34,761 bases of DNA from Candidatus Kaiserbacteria bacterium (lineage in GTDB: Bacteria; Patescibacteriota; Minisyncoccia; Phycocordibacterales; UBA918), in assembly GCA_020428905.1 (NCBI GenBank), contig JAGQLY010000007.1:1-34761 (forward strand). The letters run 5' to 3'. Under the pieces are notes generated by a model. That model saw only the letters and a list, made by a program, of their open reading frames with translations. It made no database searches and was not told the DNA's origin. Position 1 is the stretch's first letter; every line of letters begins with the position of its first letter. The position numbers and the translations under genes are program-made. Positions 1 to 7,884 of the stretch are shown in pieces.

Positions 1-261
1 AATCCCGAGCACATCCGCAGTGTCGGAACGTACGCCGAATAATACTTCAAACGTATATTCCTTATCGAGAGTGTGATACTGCTCCTGTTTTTTGCATTCA
101 TCACCAATCAATACTAGCAATTTCCCCGAAGCCATCGGATCGAGCCTTCCTGCATAGGCGAGGGGTATATCGGCCGAAAGCCCAAGAGTTACACGCAGTC
201 GTTCGGCTGCCTCAAGTGGTGTCTCACCAATCCGTTTTTCTATCGTCGCGTATCGCTGCAT
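1..261 (-). CDS. truB: tRNA pseudouridine(55) synthase TruB, N-terminal 87 residues (cut by window edge)
   Basis: The minus strand opens with an ATG at 261 and stays open to the window edge, so the 3' end is missing. TruB isomerises U55 in the T-loop of tRNAs. The visible part contains AYAGRLDPMASGKLLVL (residues about 31-47), the TruB active-site motif with the catalytic Asp in RLDP. It is followed by KEYTFEVLFGVRSDTADVLG, which matches the family strand that carries a substrate-binding Tyr and the turn after it. The usual GHTGTLDP reads AYAGRLDP here, and the N-terminal segment before it is short, so this is a divergent form. It is divergently transcribed from the giant surface protein, with about 90-110 nt between the starts. 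The family call is fairly sure; the full length is unknown. Confidence 0.8.
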   Translation of the reverse strand, partial: MQRYATIEKRIGETPLEAAERLRVTLGLSADIPLAYAGRLDPMASGKLLVLIGDECKKQEQYHTLDKEYTFEVLFGVRSDTADVLGI

Positions 262-369
262 AGGCGTTATTGTATCAGGTGACAGGGTAGGATAATTCAA
301 TTACGGGGCGTTTGTCGGTGGTATTATAGAGGTGACGCCTGCACCTTAGTGCACCGGCACTTTGTCTGT

Positions 370-3300
370 ATGTCAACATTCAACGACAAACAGTATATGC
401 TCCATGTTTCTGATGCGCGCAGGGAGTACTATTTGCGTGTCTCACAGAAATCAAGGGCTCACCAAACTGCACATGGCTTCGTGTGGTTTTTGAAGCTCAT
501 TACGCCGGATTTCATTATCCCGCATCCGTCACTTTCTGAAAACACGCATATAGTACGACGCCATCCGGTGTTCCATTTTTTTAGAAGGGCCTTCACCGTG
601 TGGCTCATTTTTGCTCTCGCCTTTAGCGGGTTCTTTATGTACACAAAGGTGATAGAAGCGGCGCCGGGTACCTCTGGAGTAAAGAACACACAAACAAGTG
701 ACGATACCACGGACACAAACACTGAAGGTGCTGCCAACGCAGCACATGCCAACAAGCTAGACCCAAACACAGGAGGAATAGGTGACAGCACGGAGACACT
801 CCATGTACGTATCGACAACGAATCAGACCCTGGTGCGACACTCCCTGTCGAGGTACGCCTTACTACGGCCGGCGGTGTCGTATCTGGTGGTTATACCCAC
901 AATGTGCGCACGCGCATCTATCAGTGTAGTTCAAGTTGTGGTTCCGCTGGCAACTGGTCGCAGGTAGGTTCCGATGTTACGACCCCGGTCTCCATAGCGC
1001 TTACTGAAACTGATAGTGGGTGGATCGATACTGGCAACACAATCGCTCTTGGCACTTCGGGTGATATTACCTACTACTCTGTGCTTGCTTGGTCTCAAGA
1101 CGCTCAGGGGGCAGACCAGTCTGATCCGGCAAGCGCCGACATGCGTGCGAACGCAAATTCAAACCAGTCTGGTTTGGTGTTCACGGTTGGTCCTATCACC
1201 GATGATACCGAGTATGAACCAACGAACGGGGCAACCACAGACCCCGTTACTGTAAGCGGTACGATTGGATATGAGTATGGCGCAGTACCGAGTGACTTTG
1301 GTGGTACTGGTGATGACGTAACGATAACTTTTTATGATCCTGATGGCGGTGTGGTGGGGACACTTACGCCGACCATTGAGGCAGACGGTGATTTCACTGA
1401 TACATTTACTCCGACAGAGGGCGATCAACAGAACGGCGAGTGGACGATTCAAGTAGATTTTGCTCATGACGGAGATACAGTGACCGACTCGGTGAATGTC
1501 GATATGTTGCTTGCGATTTCAAGTATCAACTACCAGCTCTTTACAGGAGACGATACAACGGCAGCAAAAGAATCTGCCGACTCCGGTGTCGCAAACCTCG
1601 GTGCGCCAGTGTTTATAGAAGTGACCCCGCATAACAATAGCGCGGGTACCAATCTCACCGGTCTTGAAGCGGTTTGGAATGTAACTTCGCCACCTGCAAA
1701 TGTACCGTTGATCTACGATAGCGCAAGCGGCTTACTTAGGGCGACGACCACCATTCCTGCCGGCGTAGCAAATGTCGGTGCGGGAAGTATTAGTGTGACC
1801 GGTATAGGCAGAGACAGCGTCACCGCAGCGACGAATATTTCTGGTTTTTCTTCTGATCAGTCCATCACGCTTTCAGATACGTATCAAATGTCCACTTCAA
1901 ATACAGTGATCAATGACGGTGTGACAACAGACCACGAATTGTACAACCAAGGCGAGACGGTTACGAGTGATGTGTATCTATACAACGTGCGTAATCAACT
2001 CATTACAGGCGAGCCGGCAAATTCACTGACACTCACGGTGTTAAGCGATGTGGGAGGCACCGAAGAGACGATTAATAACGAAGATATCGATAGTGGTGGA
2101 AATGTGGCATGGAGTTACGTGACCGCTGCCTCGGATAAGAACACTTCTGATCAAATAGGAAGTCCAAAACGTCTCAAGATTGATCAAAACGACGGCAATA
2201 CAGTCACTTCCGGTGATGAGTGGGGGCTTTCTGATTTGCTCCAAGTCTCTACTACGTCTCTCAGTATTGACGATGGGATTACCACCGATTATGACGTATA
2301 CAATCAGGGCGAGACAGTCGTGAGTGACCTCTATCTGTTTAATGCGCGAGATGAGATCCTGGCAAGCCAGACAAACGAGTACACACTTGTGGTACTTGAT
2401 GATGTGGGTGGTACGGAGGAAACCATCATCAACGAAGACACCGACGGTTCGGGAAATCTTGCGTGGAGCTACCTCACTGTCGCTGCTGATAAAGATACCA
2501 ACGACAATTCAGGAAGCCCGAAGCGGCTACACATCACAGACACCGCAAGCAACACAGTGACGACGGGGAGTGAGTGGGCGCTCTCAAGTTTGCTTACCGT
2601 TGACGACATCTTCCATGCGAAGTTCACCACGAGTGTCGATGAGTCCGAAAACTTCATCATTGGTGCCGACAATGTTGTGATCAAGACACACGTTATTGCG
2701 GTGCGTGGAGACACTAAAGTGGGCGCAAGTATTACCTCGGCACTCAAAAGCCCCGGCAATACGGTTGTTGATACATGGACGGGTACTACTGGTGGTGATG
2801 GGTATACTGCGTATGAATCCATATCACCGCAGACGCCGGCGGGTGCGTGGACACTCAATTCTGCCGCAACGGACGCAAACGGAAACTATGCTGCCACAAC
2901 TACCGAGCCGGTGTACTTCATTAGTCCGTACACCGCCAATCTTGGTCTGCGTACCGTGGGGTGGAATCAGGAGTACAGCCCAGGAGATACTGCAACCTTT
3001 ACGGTGCAGATTATTAAAAAAGACGCCGACGATGTGTGGAATCCACAAGCTCCCGATACCGGTACGACACCATTCTATGATGTCAATTATTGGTCGGGTA
3101 GTGCATGGGTTACGGCTCTTGCGAGCACCTCACTGTCTCTGGTGACTGGAACAGCAAGCAGTACATGGGAGGGGAGCTACGACATCCCTGACGATGTTGC
3201 TGAGATAGGAAAGCAGTACGCCGTCTCTTTCAACGCACGTATCACTGGTGCTCAAATGGCCACACTCAAAGAATTTGCGGTCATTGACGCCGCCGCAGGC

Positions 3301-6258
3301 GGCGTCGCTGGCGATCCGCTTACCGTGTCTGCATCTCCGGGAAGGGCGGCTGCTGGCGACACGGTACGACTTACTATTCGTGAATCAAACCTCGATGCAA
3401 CCGTACTTACTGGCAACACAGCAAGTACTTCGGTGTACATCTATGATGCGGACAACACCACTATCGTCAACGGGGATCAACCAACAGAAATAGGAAGTGG
3501 TGCATACTACTACGACTACGACCTCGGTTCTTCCCCCGAACTTGGCAACTGGCAGGCACTCATCGTGGTCTCTATTGACGGCAGTGACTACTCCGCTGCA
3601 ACGAATTTTCAGGTGGCAGATGCACTGGTGACACGTAGCGATCTTAACACCGCCACCTCAACCATTGTTGCTGAAATTAATGAAAACCAAACAAGTATCG
3701 GCACCGCCATCAGCGGTATTTCCGGCGTGAGTAGTGCCGTTAGTGGATTAGGGACTGCCATCAGTAGCAACGCGACAGCCATCAGCAACGCCTCAAGCAG
3801 TCTCTCATCTCAAATAGGTGTAAACCTTACCGCAATACAAAACGCTTCAAGCAGCCTTGGTGCGAAAATCGAAAATGCTTCTTCAAGTCTGGGCAGTAAG
3901 ATTGATGCGCTTGACGCAAAACTCGATAGTATTATCGCGACACTCGATACTGTCGATGCAAATATCGATGCACTGCAGACCACGGCCAATGATATGTGGT
4001 CGGCACAACAAGAACAGTACCAAATTACGGTGTCAGATGTATCGCAGATTCAGTCGGGTGAAGAGTACTGGGTGAAGCTTACTATCGAAGATTTTCAAAC
4101 AGACCCGGTTGATGCAGACTCAACGCCACAGGTGATTATCTACGATCCGGTGCGTGCTGTTGAGGTGGCGACCACCTCACTGACATGGATTGGCCAAGGA
4201 CAGTATCAGTATTCATACACCACCGCCACTTCAAGTCCGGCGGGGTTGTATGAAGCCCTTATTATGGTTGATGTTGGTGGAGACATGTTGCGACGAAGTG
4301 ACTTCTTCCAGGTTACCGGATCGCCGGCGCAGGTAATCATCAATGGCCTAACACTCCCATTCAATCTTCCGGGAAGTATGACCGCGAACGTGTCTATACA
4401 GAATGAGGGCAACGCAGACTTTGAGTATCAGTATGAGTGGTGTGTGGTCTCAAGCGAGACCAATGCCTGTGGCGGAGGTGATGATGTACATTATGGTAGT
4501 GCTGCGAAACTGATCGCTGTCGGTGACACCTTCACCACCAACCTTCCGGCAAATCTTACCGCTTCGGGTGATTATTACTTCAAACTGGTTGTCTATTACG
4601 GCACTGAATCAAGTGGTGCGTCAGAGAGTTTTACTGTTGTCGGAAGTGGTGGTGGAGGAAGCGGGGGCGGCTCATCGGGTGGGGGATCTATAAGCAACCG
4701 TGATATCTATGACGCTATCAGTACACTGCGCGGCGAGCTTAGTCTTGAATCAATCAAGATACAGCGCGTCATTGATCTCATCGGCAACGTTGATCCGTAC
4801 GCACCCGGATTTCGTTCAGTGCTTACTATTGGTGAAGAGAATACTGAGGATCTCCATGATATTCAAAACAAACTCGCAGACCTTGCGGCAGTTTCGAACC
4901 TAGTGCGTCGTCTTGCAGAAAGTGGTGCAGAAGAAACACTTGTTGAGCAATTTATGAAGTTCAACTCGGTTGAAATACATTTCTTAGCATCAAACCCAAC
5001 CGATGAACGGACCACCACAATGCTACGCTCAGTCTTGCCAAGAGAAGTGAAGCCGGAACACATCATGAAGAAGAATGGCTTTACGATTGAGTTCGAGCCG
5101 GCGGAAGACGCATACGTTGCTTACAAAGAAGTGACTATTCCTCCTCACGAAAGTGTGACGCACTATCTCGAACTTAAAGACATTTGGGTATTTGAGGAAA
5201 AGGAGCTCGAGGGGATGGTGTTAAAGGCAGAGCAATTCGAAAGTTTGCTCGTTGACACTCAGTACGGAGCGCAGGCGGGGATTTTGTTGGCCGATATTGA
5301 TGAGCGAGTACGGGCTATTTCACGAACCCAGTTTGATAGTTATACGTCGCCGCAGGAACACATCCTCGTCTATCGTGAAAATGCGCACTTGGTAGAGGAA
5401 ATACAAAAGAACATTGATAAGCTGGAACAGTTCACCATAGATGCAGGTGTCGGGAAGGGTCTCTTGGGAAGAATTGGCGGTATTCAGACTATCGGTACGT
5501 GGGGAATAATTCTTGCGGTGGTATGCGGGATCGCACTCCTCGCATTTCTTGCTGTGCGTCTCTGGCAGTATCAGATCAATTTCATAGCGGAGCAAATTGG
5601 TGGACCGAAACTTGCTGTCGCTGGTGTGGGTGGGGGAGTGGTGCCGGCCACACAGGGTTCATCGGGTACGTTGAAGGCAAGGAAGAAATCTCCTTCGGTG
5701 GCGCAAGAATCGGCCGAGGAACTACCAGTTATTGAGTATGGTGATGGCGAGAGCGATGCGGAAGAACTCCCACCGCCGGTGCAGCCGCAGGTCCCTTCGA
5801 CGGAAGAGGAGATTGTTGATATCTCTGATGTACCAGAGCGTGCAGGACTGTTTATGTCCTCGAGGATAACGTTGGTACTTCTTGGGCTGGTTGCGCTTGG
5901 AGTCGTGCTTCTCGCGCACCGTTTCTTTGGAGATCGTTCGGTTGAGGTGTACACAGCACCGACTGTTTCAGAAGAACAGCGCAGCACGCCATCATTGGTA
6001 GATACAGAGGTGATCGTGACAGATGCAGCAAATACAGCCCCGCAGGTACGCACGCTTGTTGTGCAGGATACTGAAACGGGTTGGCTTCGGGTGCGTATTG
6101 AGCCGCGCATCACTGCAGATGAAATCACTCGGCTCACTTCGGGTGCAGTCGTTGAGTACGTACTGGAGCACGATGGTTGGTACAACGTGATACTTGAAGG
6201 CGGTACTACCGGATGGGTGTCAGGGGAATATGTAACCGTAATCGATAGGGAAGAGTAG
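370..6258 (+). CDS. Giant multi-domain surface protein, membrane-anchored, with coiled coil and C-terminal SH3 domain
   Basis: About 1,960 residues (positions below count from the in-frame GTG at 349). An N-terminal hydrophobic segment (about 84-104) follows a basic run and is probably a signal anchor. After it come long Thr/Ser/Asp/Gly-rich beta-type regions typical of Ig-like extracellular repeats, including a tandem pair of ~121-aa repeats (about 510-752). An Asn/Ser/Ile-rich coiled coil lies at about 1095-1215, another beta domain after it, then a Gly/Ser linker (about 1432-1448) and a helical region. TM segments are at about 1718-1737 and 1840-1860 with an acidic, Pro-rich loop between them. 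The C-terminal ~60 residues resemble a bacterial SH3 domain (GWLRVRIEP..., GWVSGEYV), a known wall-binding fold. A -10-like TATTAT is at 322-327. ATG 370 is preferred, but GTG 349 is possible (AGAGGTGA lies about 13 nt before it). It probably works at the cell surface or in attachment. No named family is recognised. Confidence 0.75.
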   Translation: MSTFNDKQYMLHVSDARREYYLRVSQKSRAHQTAHGFVWFLKLITPDFIIPHPSLSENTHIVRRHPVFHFFRRAFTVWLIFALAFSGFFMYTKVIEAAPGTSGVKNTQTSDDTTDTNTEGAANAAHANKLDPNTGGIGDSTETLHVRIDNESDPGATLPVEVRLTTAGGVVSGGYTHNVRTRIYQCSSSCGSAGNWSQVGSDVTTPVSIALTETDSGWIDTGNTIALGTSGDITYYSVLAWSQDAQGADQSDPASADMRANANSNQSGLVFTVGPITDDTEYEPTNGATTDPVTVSGTIGYEYGAVPSDFGGTGDDVTITFYDPDGGVVGTLTPTIEADGDFTDTFTPTEGDQQNGEWTIQVDFAHDGDTVTDSVNVDMLLAISSINYQLFTGDDTTAAKESADSGVANLGAPVFIEVTPHNNSAGTNLTGLEAVWNVTSPPANVPLIYDSASGLLRATTTIPAGVANVGAGSISVTGIGRDSVTAATNISGFSSDQSITLSDTYQMSTSNTVINDGVTTDHELYNQGETVTSDVYLYNVRNQLITGEPANSLTLTVLSDVGGTEETINNEDIDSGGNVAWSYVTAASDKNTSDQIGSPKRLKIDQNDGNTVTSGDEWGLSDLLQVSTTSLSIDDGITTDYDVYNQGETVVSDLYLFNARDEILASQTNEYTLVVLDDVGGTEETIINEDTDGSGNLAWSYLTVAADKDTNDNSGSPKRLHITDTASNTVTTGSEWALSSLLTVDDIFHAKFTTSVDESENFIIGADNVVIKTHVIAVRGDTKVGASITSALKSPGNTVVDTWTGTTGGDGYTAYESISPQTPAGAWTLNSAATDANGNYAATTTEPVYFISPYTANLGLRTVGWNQEYSPGDTATFTVQIIKKDADDVWNPQAPDTGTTPFYDVNYWSGSAWVTALASTSLSLVTGTASSTWEGSYDIPDDVAEIGKQYAVSFNARITGAQMATLKEFAVIDAAAGGVAGDPLTVSASPGRAAAGDTVRLTIRESNLDATVLTGNTASTSVYIYDADNTTIVNGDQPTEIGSGAYYYDYDLGSSPELGNWQALIVVSIDGSDYSAATNFQVADALVTRSDLNTATSTIVAEINENQTSIGTAISGISGVSSAVSGLGTAISSNATAISNASSSLSSQIGVNLTAIQNASSSLGAKIENASSSLGSKIDALDAKLDSIIATLDTVDANIDALQTTANDMWSAQQEQYQITVSDVSQIQSGEEYWVKLTIEDFQTDPVDADSTPQVIIYDPVRAVEVATTSLTWIGQGQYQYSYTTATSSPAGLYEALIMVDVGGDMLRRSDFFQVTGSPAQVIINGLTLPFNLPGSMTANVSIQNEGNADFEYQYEWCVVSSETNACGGGDDVHYGSAAKLIAVGDTFTTNLPANLTASGDYYFKLVVYYGTESSGASESFTVVGSGGGGSGGGSSGGGSISNRDIYDAISTLRGELSLESIKIQRVIDLIGNVDPYAPGFRSVLTIGEENTEDLHDIQNKLADLAAVSNLVRRLAESGAEETLVEQFMKFNSVEIHFLASNPTDERTTTMLRSVLPREVKPEHIMKKNGFTIEFEPAEDAYVAYKEVTIPPHESVTHYLELKDIWVFEEKELEGMVLKAEQFESLLVDTQYGAQAGILLADIDERVRAISRTQFDSYTSPQEHILVYRENAHLVEEIQKNIDKLEQFTIDAGVGKGLLGRIGGIQTIGTWGIILAVVCGIALLAFLAVRLWQYQINFIAEQIGGPKLAVAGVGGGVVPATQGSSGTLKARKKSPSVAQESAEELPVIEYGDGESDAEELPPPVQPQVPSTEEEIVDISDVPERAGLFMSSRITLVLLGLVALGVVLLAHRFFGDRSVEVYTAPTVSEEQRSTPSLVDTEVIVTDAANTAPQVRTLVVQDTETGWLRVRIEPRITADEITRLTSGAVVEYVLEHDGWYNVILEGGTTGWVSGEYVTVIDREE
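1876..2604 (+). repeat. Tandem duplicated ~121-residue module inside the giant surface protein
   Basis: Unit 1 is about 1876-2238 and unit 2 about 2239-2604. Both encode the same order of landmarks: DG(V/I)TTD, YNQGETV, SD(V/L)YL(Y/F)N, DVGGTEETI, a NED-type turn, AWSY, GSPKRL and EW(G/A)LS. The DNA has diverged more than the protein, so the duplication is old and the fold has been kept. Residues differ mainly in the loop after the second strand. This looks like a domain-repeat array of a surface beta-sandwich protein, not a recent slippage event. Confidence 0.8.
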
Positions 6259-6260
6259 CT

Positions 6261-6686
6261 ATGCAAATGCTCAAACTCCCGACATACTTGGCAAGTGTTG
6301 CACTCGGATTTGTTGCACCGCTTCTGATTTTGCCGGTGACGACCTTTACAGAACATACGCTCTTCTTTGAAGAGGTTGTGAAACTCGGAATGATCTACTG
6401 TATATGGCGAACACTCGGGGTACGAGGTACAAAAGACCTCTGCGTGGCGGCGTTCCTTTTGGGGGTTGCGTTTGGTGTATCGGAAACGCTTCTCCTGAGC
6501 CAAAATCTCTTTCTACTCGGAAGTGGAGTGGTTGTACTACTTCGAACGTTGCTCACCATCCCCATGCACGCAGCAACGGCCATTGGCATGGCGTTTGCGT
6601 TCACGCGTTCCCGACCACTTCTCGGCTTTGTTGGGGCGCTTTTGCTACACGGTGTTTTCAATGCCCTTGTCCTCGGGTGGATGTAA
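6261..6686 (+). CDS. Small PrsW-like intramembrane protease
   Basis: 141 residues, almost wholly hydrophobic, with four or five membrane helices. It carries the spaced motifs of the PrsW/M82 intramembrane protease family: EEVVK (E37, E38, K41), FGVSE (F71, E75), a His in IPMHAATAIG (H103) and a last His in LLHGVFNAL (H130). PrsW proteins cleave membrane-anchored substrates such as anti-sigma factors. This one is shorter than typical PrsW and appears to be the core domain only. It starts 2 nt after the stop of the giant surface protein with no separate promoter visible, so the two are almost certainly cotranscribed. That makes the surface protein, with its three TM segments, an obvious candidate substrate (inference). 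The fold and motif assignment are fairly firm; the substrate is unknown. Confidence 0.7.
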   Translation: MQMLKLPTYLASVALGFVAPLLILPVTTFTEHTLFFEEVVKLGMIYCIWRTLGVRGTKDLCVAAFLLGVAFGVSETLLLSQNLFLLGSGVVVLLRTLLTIPMHAATAIGMAFAFTRSRPLLGFVGALLLHGVFNALVLGWM

Positions 6687-6863
6687 TTAGCGTTTCCAGT
6701 CTTCAATGATAAGACGAGAACCGACCTTATTGACGACGACTTTTTGCTTCTCGCGCCACTTGAGTGCGCGTACGAATTCAATCGGAAGCGTGACCGATAT
6801 GCTACCAGCACCGGTTTTCGTGAGTTTACGTACCGTACGGTTTTTAAGAGACCTTCGTGCCAT
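6687..6863 (-). CDS. AbrB/SpoVT-like small DNA-binding protein
   Basis: 58 residues, too short for many ORF callers. The protein has a basic N-terminus, then TGAGSISVTLPIEFVRALKW, then KVVVNKVGSRLIIEDWKR. This is the swapped-hairpin AbrB pattern (GS.SVTLP..f...l.w..gd.v.v...g..l.i). Such proteins bind DNA as dimers and are either global regulators or antitoxins. No toxin gene lies next to it: it is convergent with the PrsW-like gene (its stop directly abuts that stop) and downstream of the gene ending at 6967. A perfect 34-bp palindrome lies about 65 nt upstream of its start and may be its operator (inference). Confidence 0.7.
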   Translation of the reverse strand: MARRSLKNRTVRKLTKTGAGSISVTLPIEFVRALKWREKQKVVVNKVGSRLIIEDWKR

Positions 6864-6926
6864 ATGGTTTCATAGTATCAAATTTTTTCCCACACCTATG
6901 TGTGGTATGTCTATAACCGGTGTTTA

Positions 6927-6960
6927 TTTCAGTAATTAATTCATGAATTAATTACTGAAA
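6927..6960. promoter_or_regulatory. Perfect 34-bp palindrome, candidate operator
   Basis: The two 17-nt halves (6927-6943 and 6944-6960) are exact reverse complements with no spacer. It is AT-rich and centred on TTCATGAA. It lies between the end of the minus-strand gene at 6967 and the start of the AbrB-like gene at 6863. A terminator is less likely because no T-run follows the dyad on either strand and a hairpin without a loop folds poorly. Confidence 0.6.
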
Positions 6961-6966
6961 TACTCA

Positions 6967-7491
6967 CTACACCTTTCGTGTATCGTAGGCCCAGTGGAGG
7001 AGTGTCTGGCGTTGGCGGGGGCGGCAGAGGATGTCTCCGGATCGGCAGTTGTTTGCTATCTGCATAAGGTGACGGCGCATATTGACCCAACGTTTAATTT
7101 GCCGCTCGTCGTCTTGATGCCTTCGACCCATATAGTAACGACAGTACCACTGAAACCAACCTCGTGGGTCATCACGATGGATCCACCCTTTCTGTCGCCA
7201 CACTGCAAGTGATTGACTTGCAAGTACACCGAAGAAATTGAGGTGTTTATCTTGGGTGCTGACATCGTCGGGTTGCAGTTTGGCATGCGCAAACCAGTCT
7301 TTAGGGAATTCGTCTTTTGAGTCGCGTAGATAGACGCCACCAAAGACCCCAAGCGCAAGCATCTCTTTAGGAGTGAGCTGCGGTTTGAAGCGTGGGTCAA
7401 AATGTTTCCCTATGGGTTCGGTGAGGGTATAACGGTACTTTTTTTGGAGGTCGTTACTCGCGACAACTGTTTTCGGTCGTTGCATCGACAT
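6967..7491 (-). CDS. Conserved protein of unknown function (DPRGWFQWYCRYYMGRR family)
   Basis: 174 residues, soluble, rich in Arg, Trp and Tyr. Landmarks in order are LTPKEMLALGVFGGVYLRD, EFPKDWF, ASQSLAVWRQKGWI, DPRGWFQWYCRYYMGRR, DERQIKRW, and a Cys/Arg-rich tail ending RQRQTLLHWAYDTRKV. From memory, proteins with these same landmarks occur across bacteria, fungi and plants and remain uncharacterised. The dense conserved aromatic and basic residues suggest a nucleic-acid or RNP role, but that is a guess. A -10-like TATAGT (7495-7500) is so close to ATG 7491 that the ATG at 7485 may be the real, leaderless start. The 34-bp palindrome lies just after the stop. Confidence 0.75.
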   Translation of the reverse strand: MSMQRPKTVVASNDLQKKYRYTLTEPIGKHFDPRFKPQLTPKEMLALGVFGGVYLRDSKDEFPKDWFAHAKLQPDDVSTQDKHLNFFGVLASQSLAVWRQKGWIHRDDPRGWFQWYCRYYMGRRHQDDERQIKRWVNMRRHLMQIANNCRSGDILCRPRQRQTLLHWAYDTRKV

Positions 7492-7509
7492 ACCACTATA
7501 GTACCAAAA

Positions 7510-7532
7510 CGAAAGGCCCCTGGGTGGGGCCT
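7510..7532 (-). terminator. Intrinsic terminator of the 84-aa gene
   Basis: Stem AGGCCCC (7514-7520) and GGGGCCT (7526-7532) with a 5-nt loop. On the minus strand it is followed by TTCGTTTT. It lies 17 nt after the stop of the 84-aa gene and just upstream of the next gene's -10 box. Confidence 0.75.
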
Positions 7533-7548
7533 CTGTGGCTGGGGGAGT

Positions 7549-7803
7549 TCATGTGTGCAGGCCGGACTGTCGTTGCTCTTCCGCGAAGATGTCCGCGATT
7601 TGTTCAGCTGTCAGATATCCGACCTGTTCTGTGTCAATATCGGACAAAAATGGCCACGTGAGGTAGTAGTTCACGCCATCGCGATGTTCCATTGTGGCTT
7701 CGGTCCACACGTTCTGCATGAACGTCCACACGTTATCCTTACCGTCGCGGACGACACAGGTAGTTCTGTACCCAGCTGCTTCGATGGTGCGGATTCTTGC
7801 CAT
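7549..7803 (-). CDS. Small soluble protein of unknown function, independent transcription unit
   Basis: 84 residues beginning MARIRTIEAAGYRTTCVVRDG and ending in a short acidic helix (LTAEQIADIFAEEQRQ). No family is recognised and there is no signal peptide or TM segment. The start is well supported: GAGGAGGT lies 5-6 nt before the ATG at 7803. The gene has a complete set of signals, with a TTGACT-N17-TATAAG promoter (7839-7867) and a GC-rich terminator (7510-7532). The strong Shine-Dalgarno contrasts with the leaderless neighbours and resembles the accessory genes further right, so it may be an acquired cassette. Confidence 0.7.
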   Translation of the reverse strand: MARIRTIEAAGYRTTCVVRDGKDNVWTFMQNVWTEATMEHRDGVNYYLTWPFLSDIDTEQVGYLTAEQIADIFAEEQRQSGLHT

Positions 7804-7838
7804 GGGTTACCTCCTCGGTTTTGGCACTTCCAATTTAT

Positions 7839-7867
7839 CTTATACTACCAGAAGAAACGCTAGTCAA
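7839..7867 (-). promoter_or_regulatory. Sigma70-type promoter of the 84-aa gene
   Basis: Read on the minus strand: -35 TTGACT (7862-7867), 17-nt spacer, -10 TATAAG (7839-7844). It leaves a leader of about 30 nt containing GAGGAGGT before the ATG at 7803. Confidence 0.7.
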
Positions 7868-7884
7868 TATGTACTCCGCACCAA

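Noticed and set aside
5571-6503. A 310-codon minus-strand frame under the giant protein
   Set aside because: Ser/Thr/Cys-rich shadow of the coding strand, spanning two convincing plus-strand genes.
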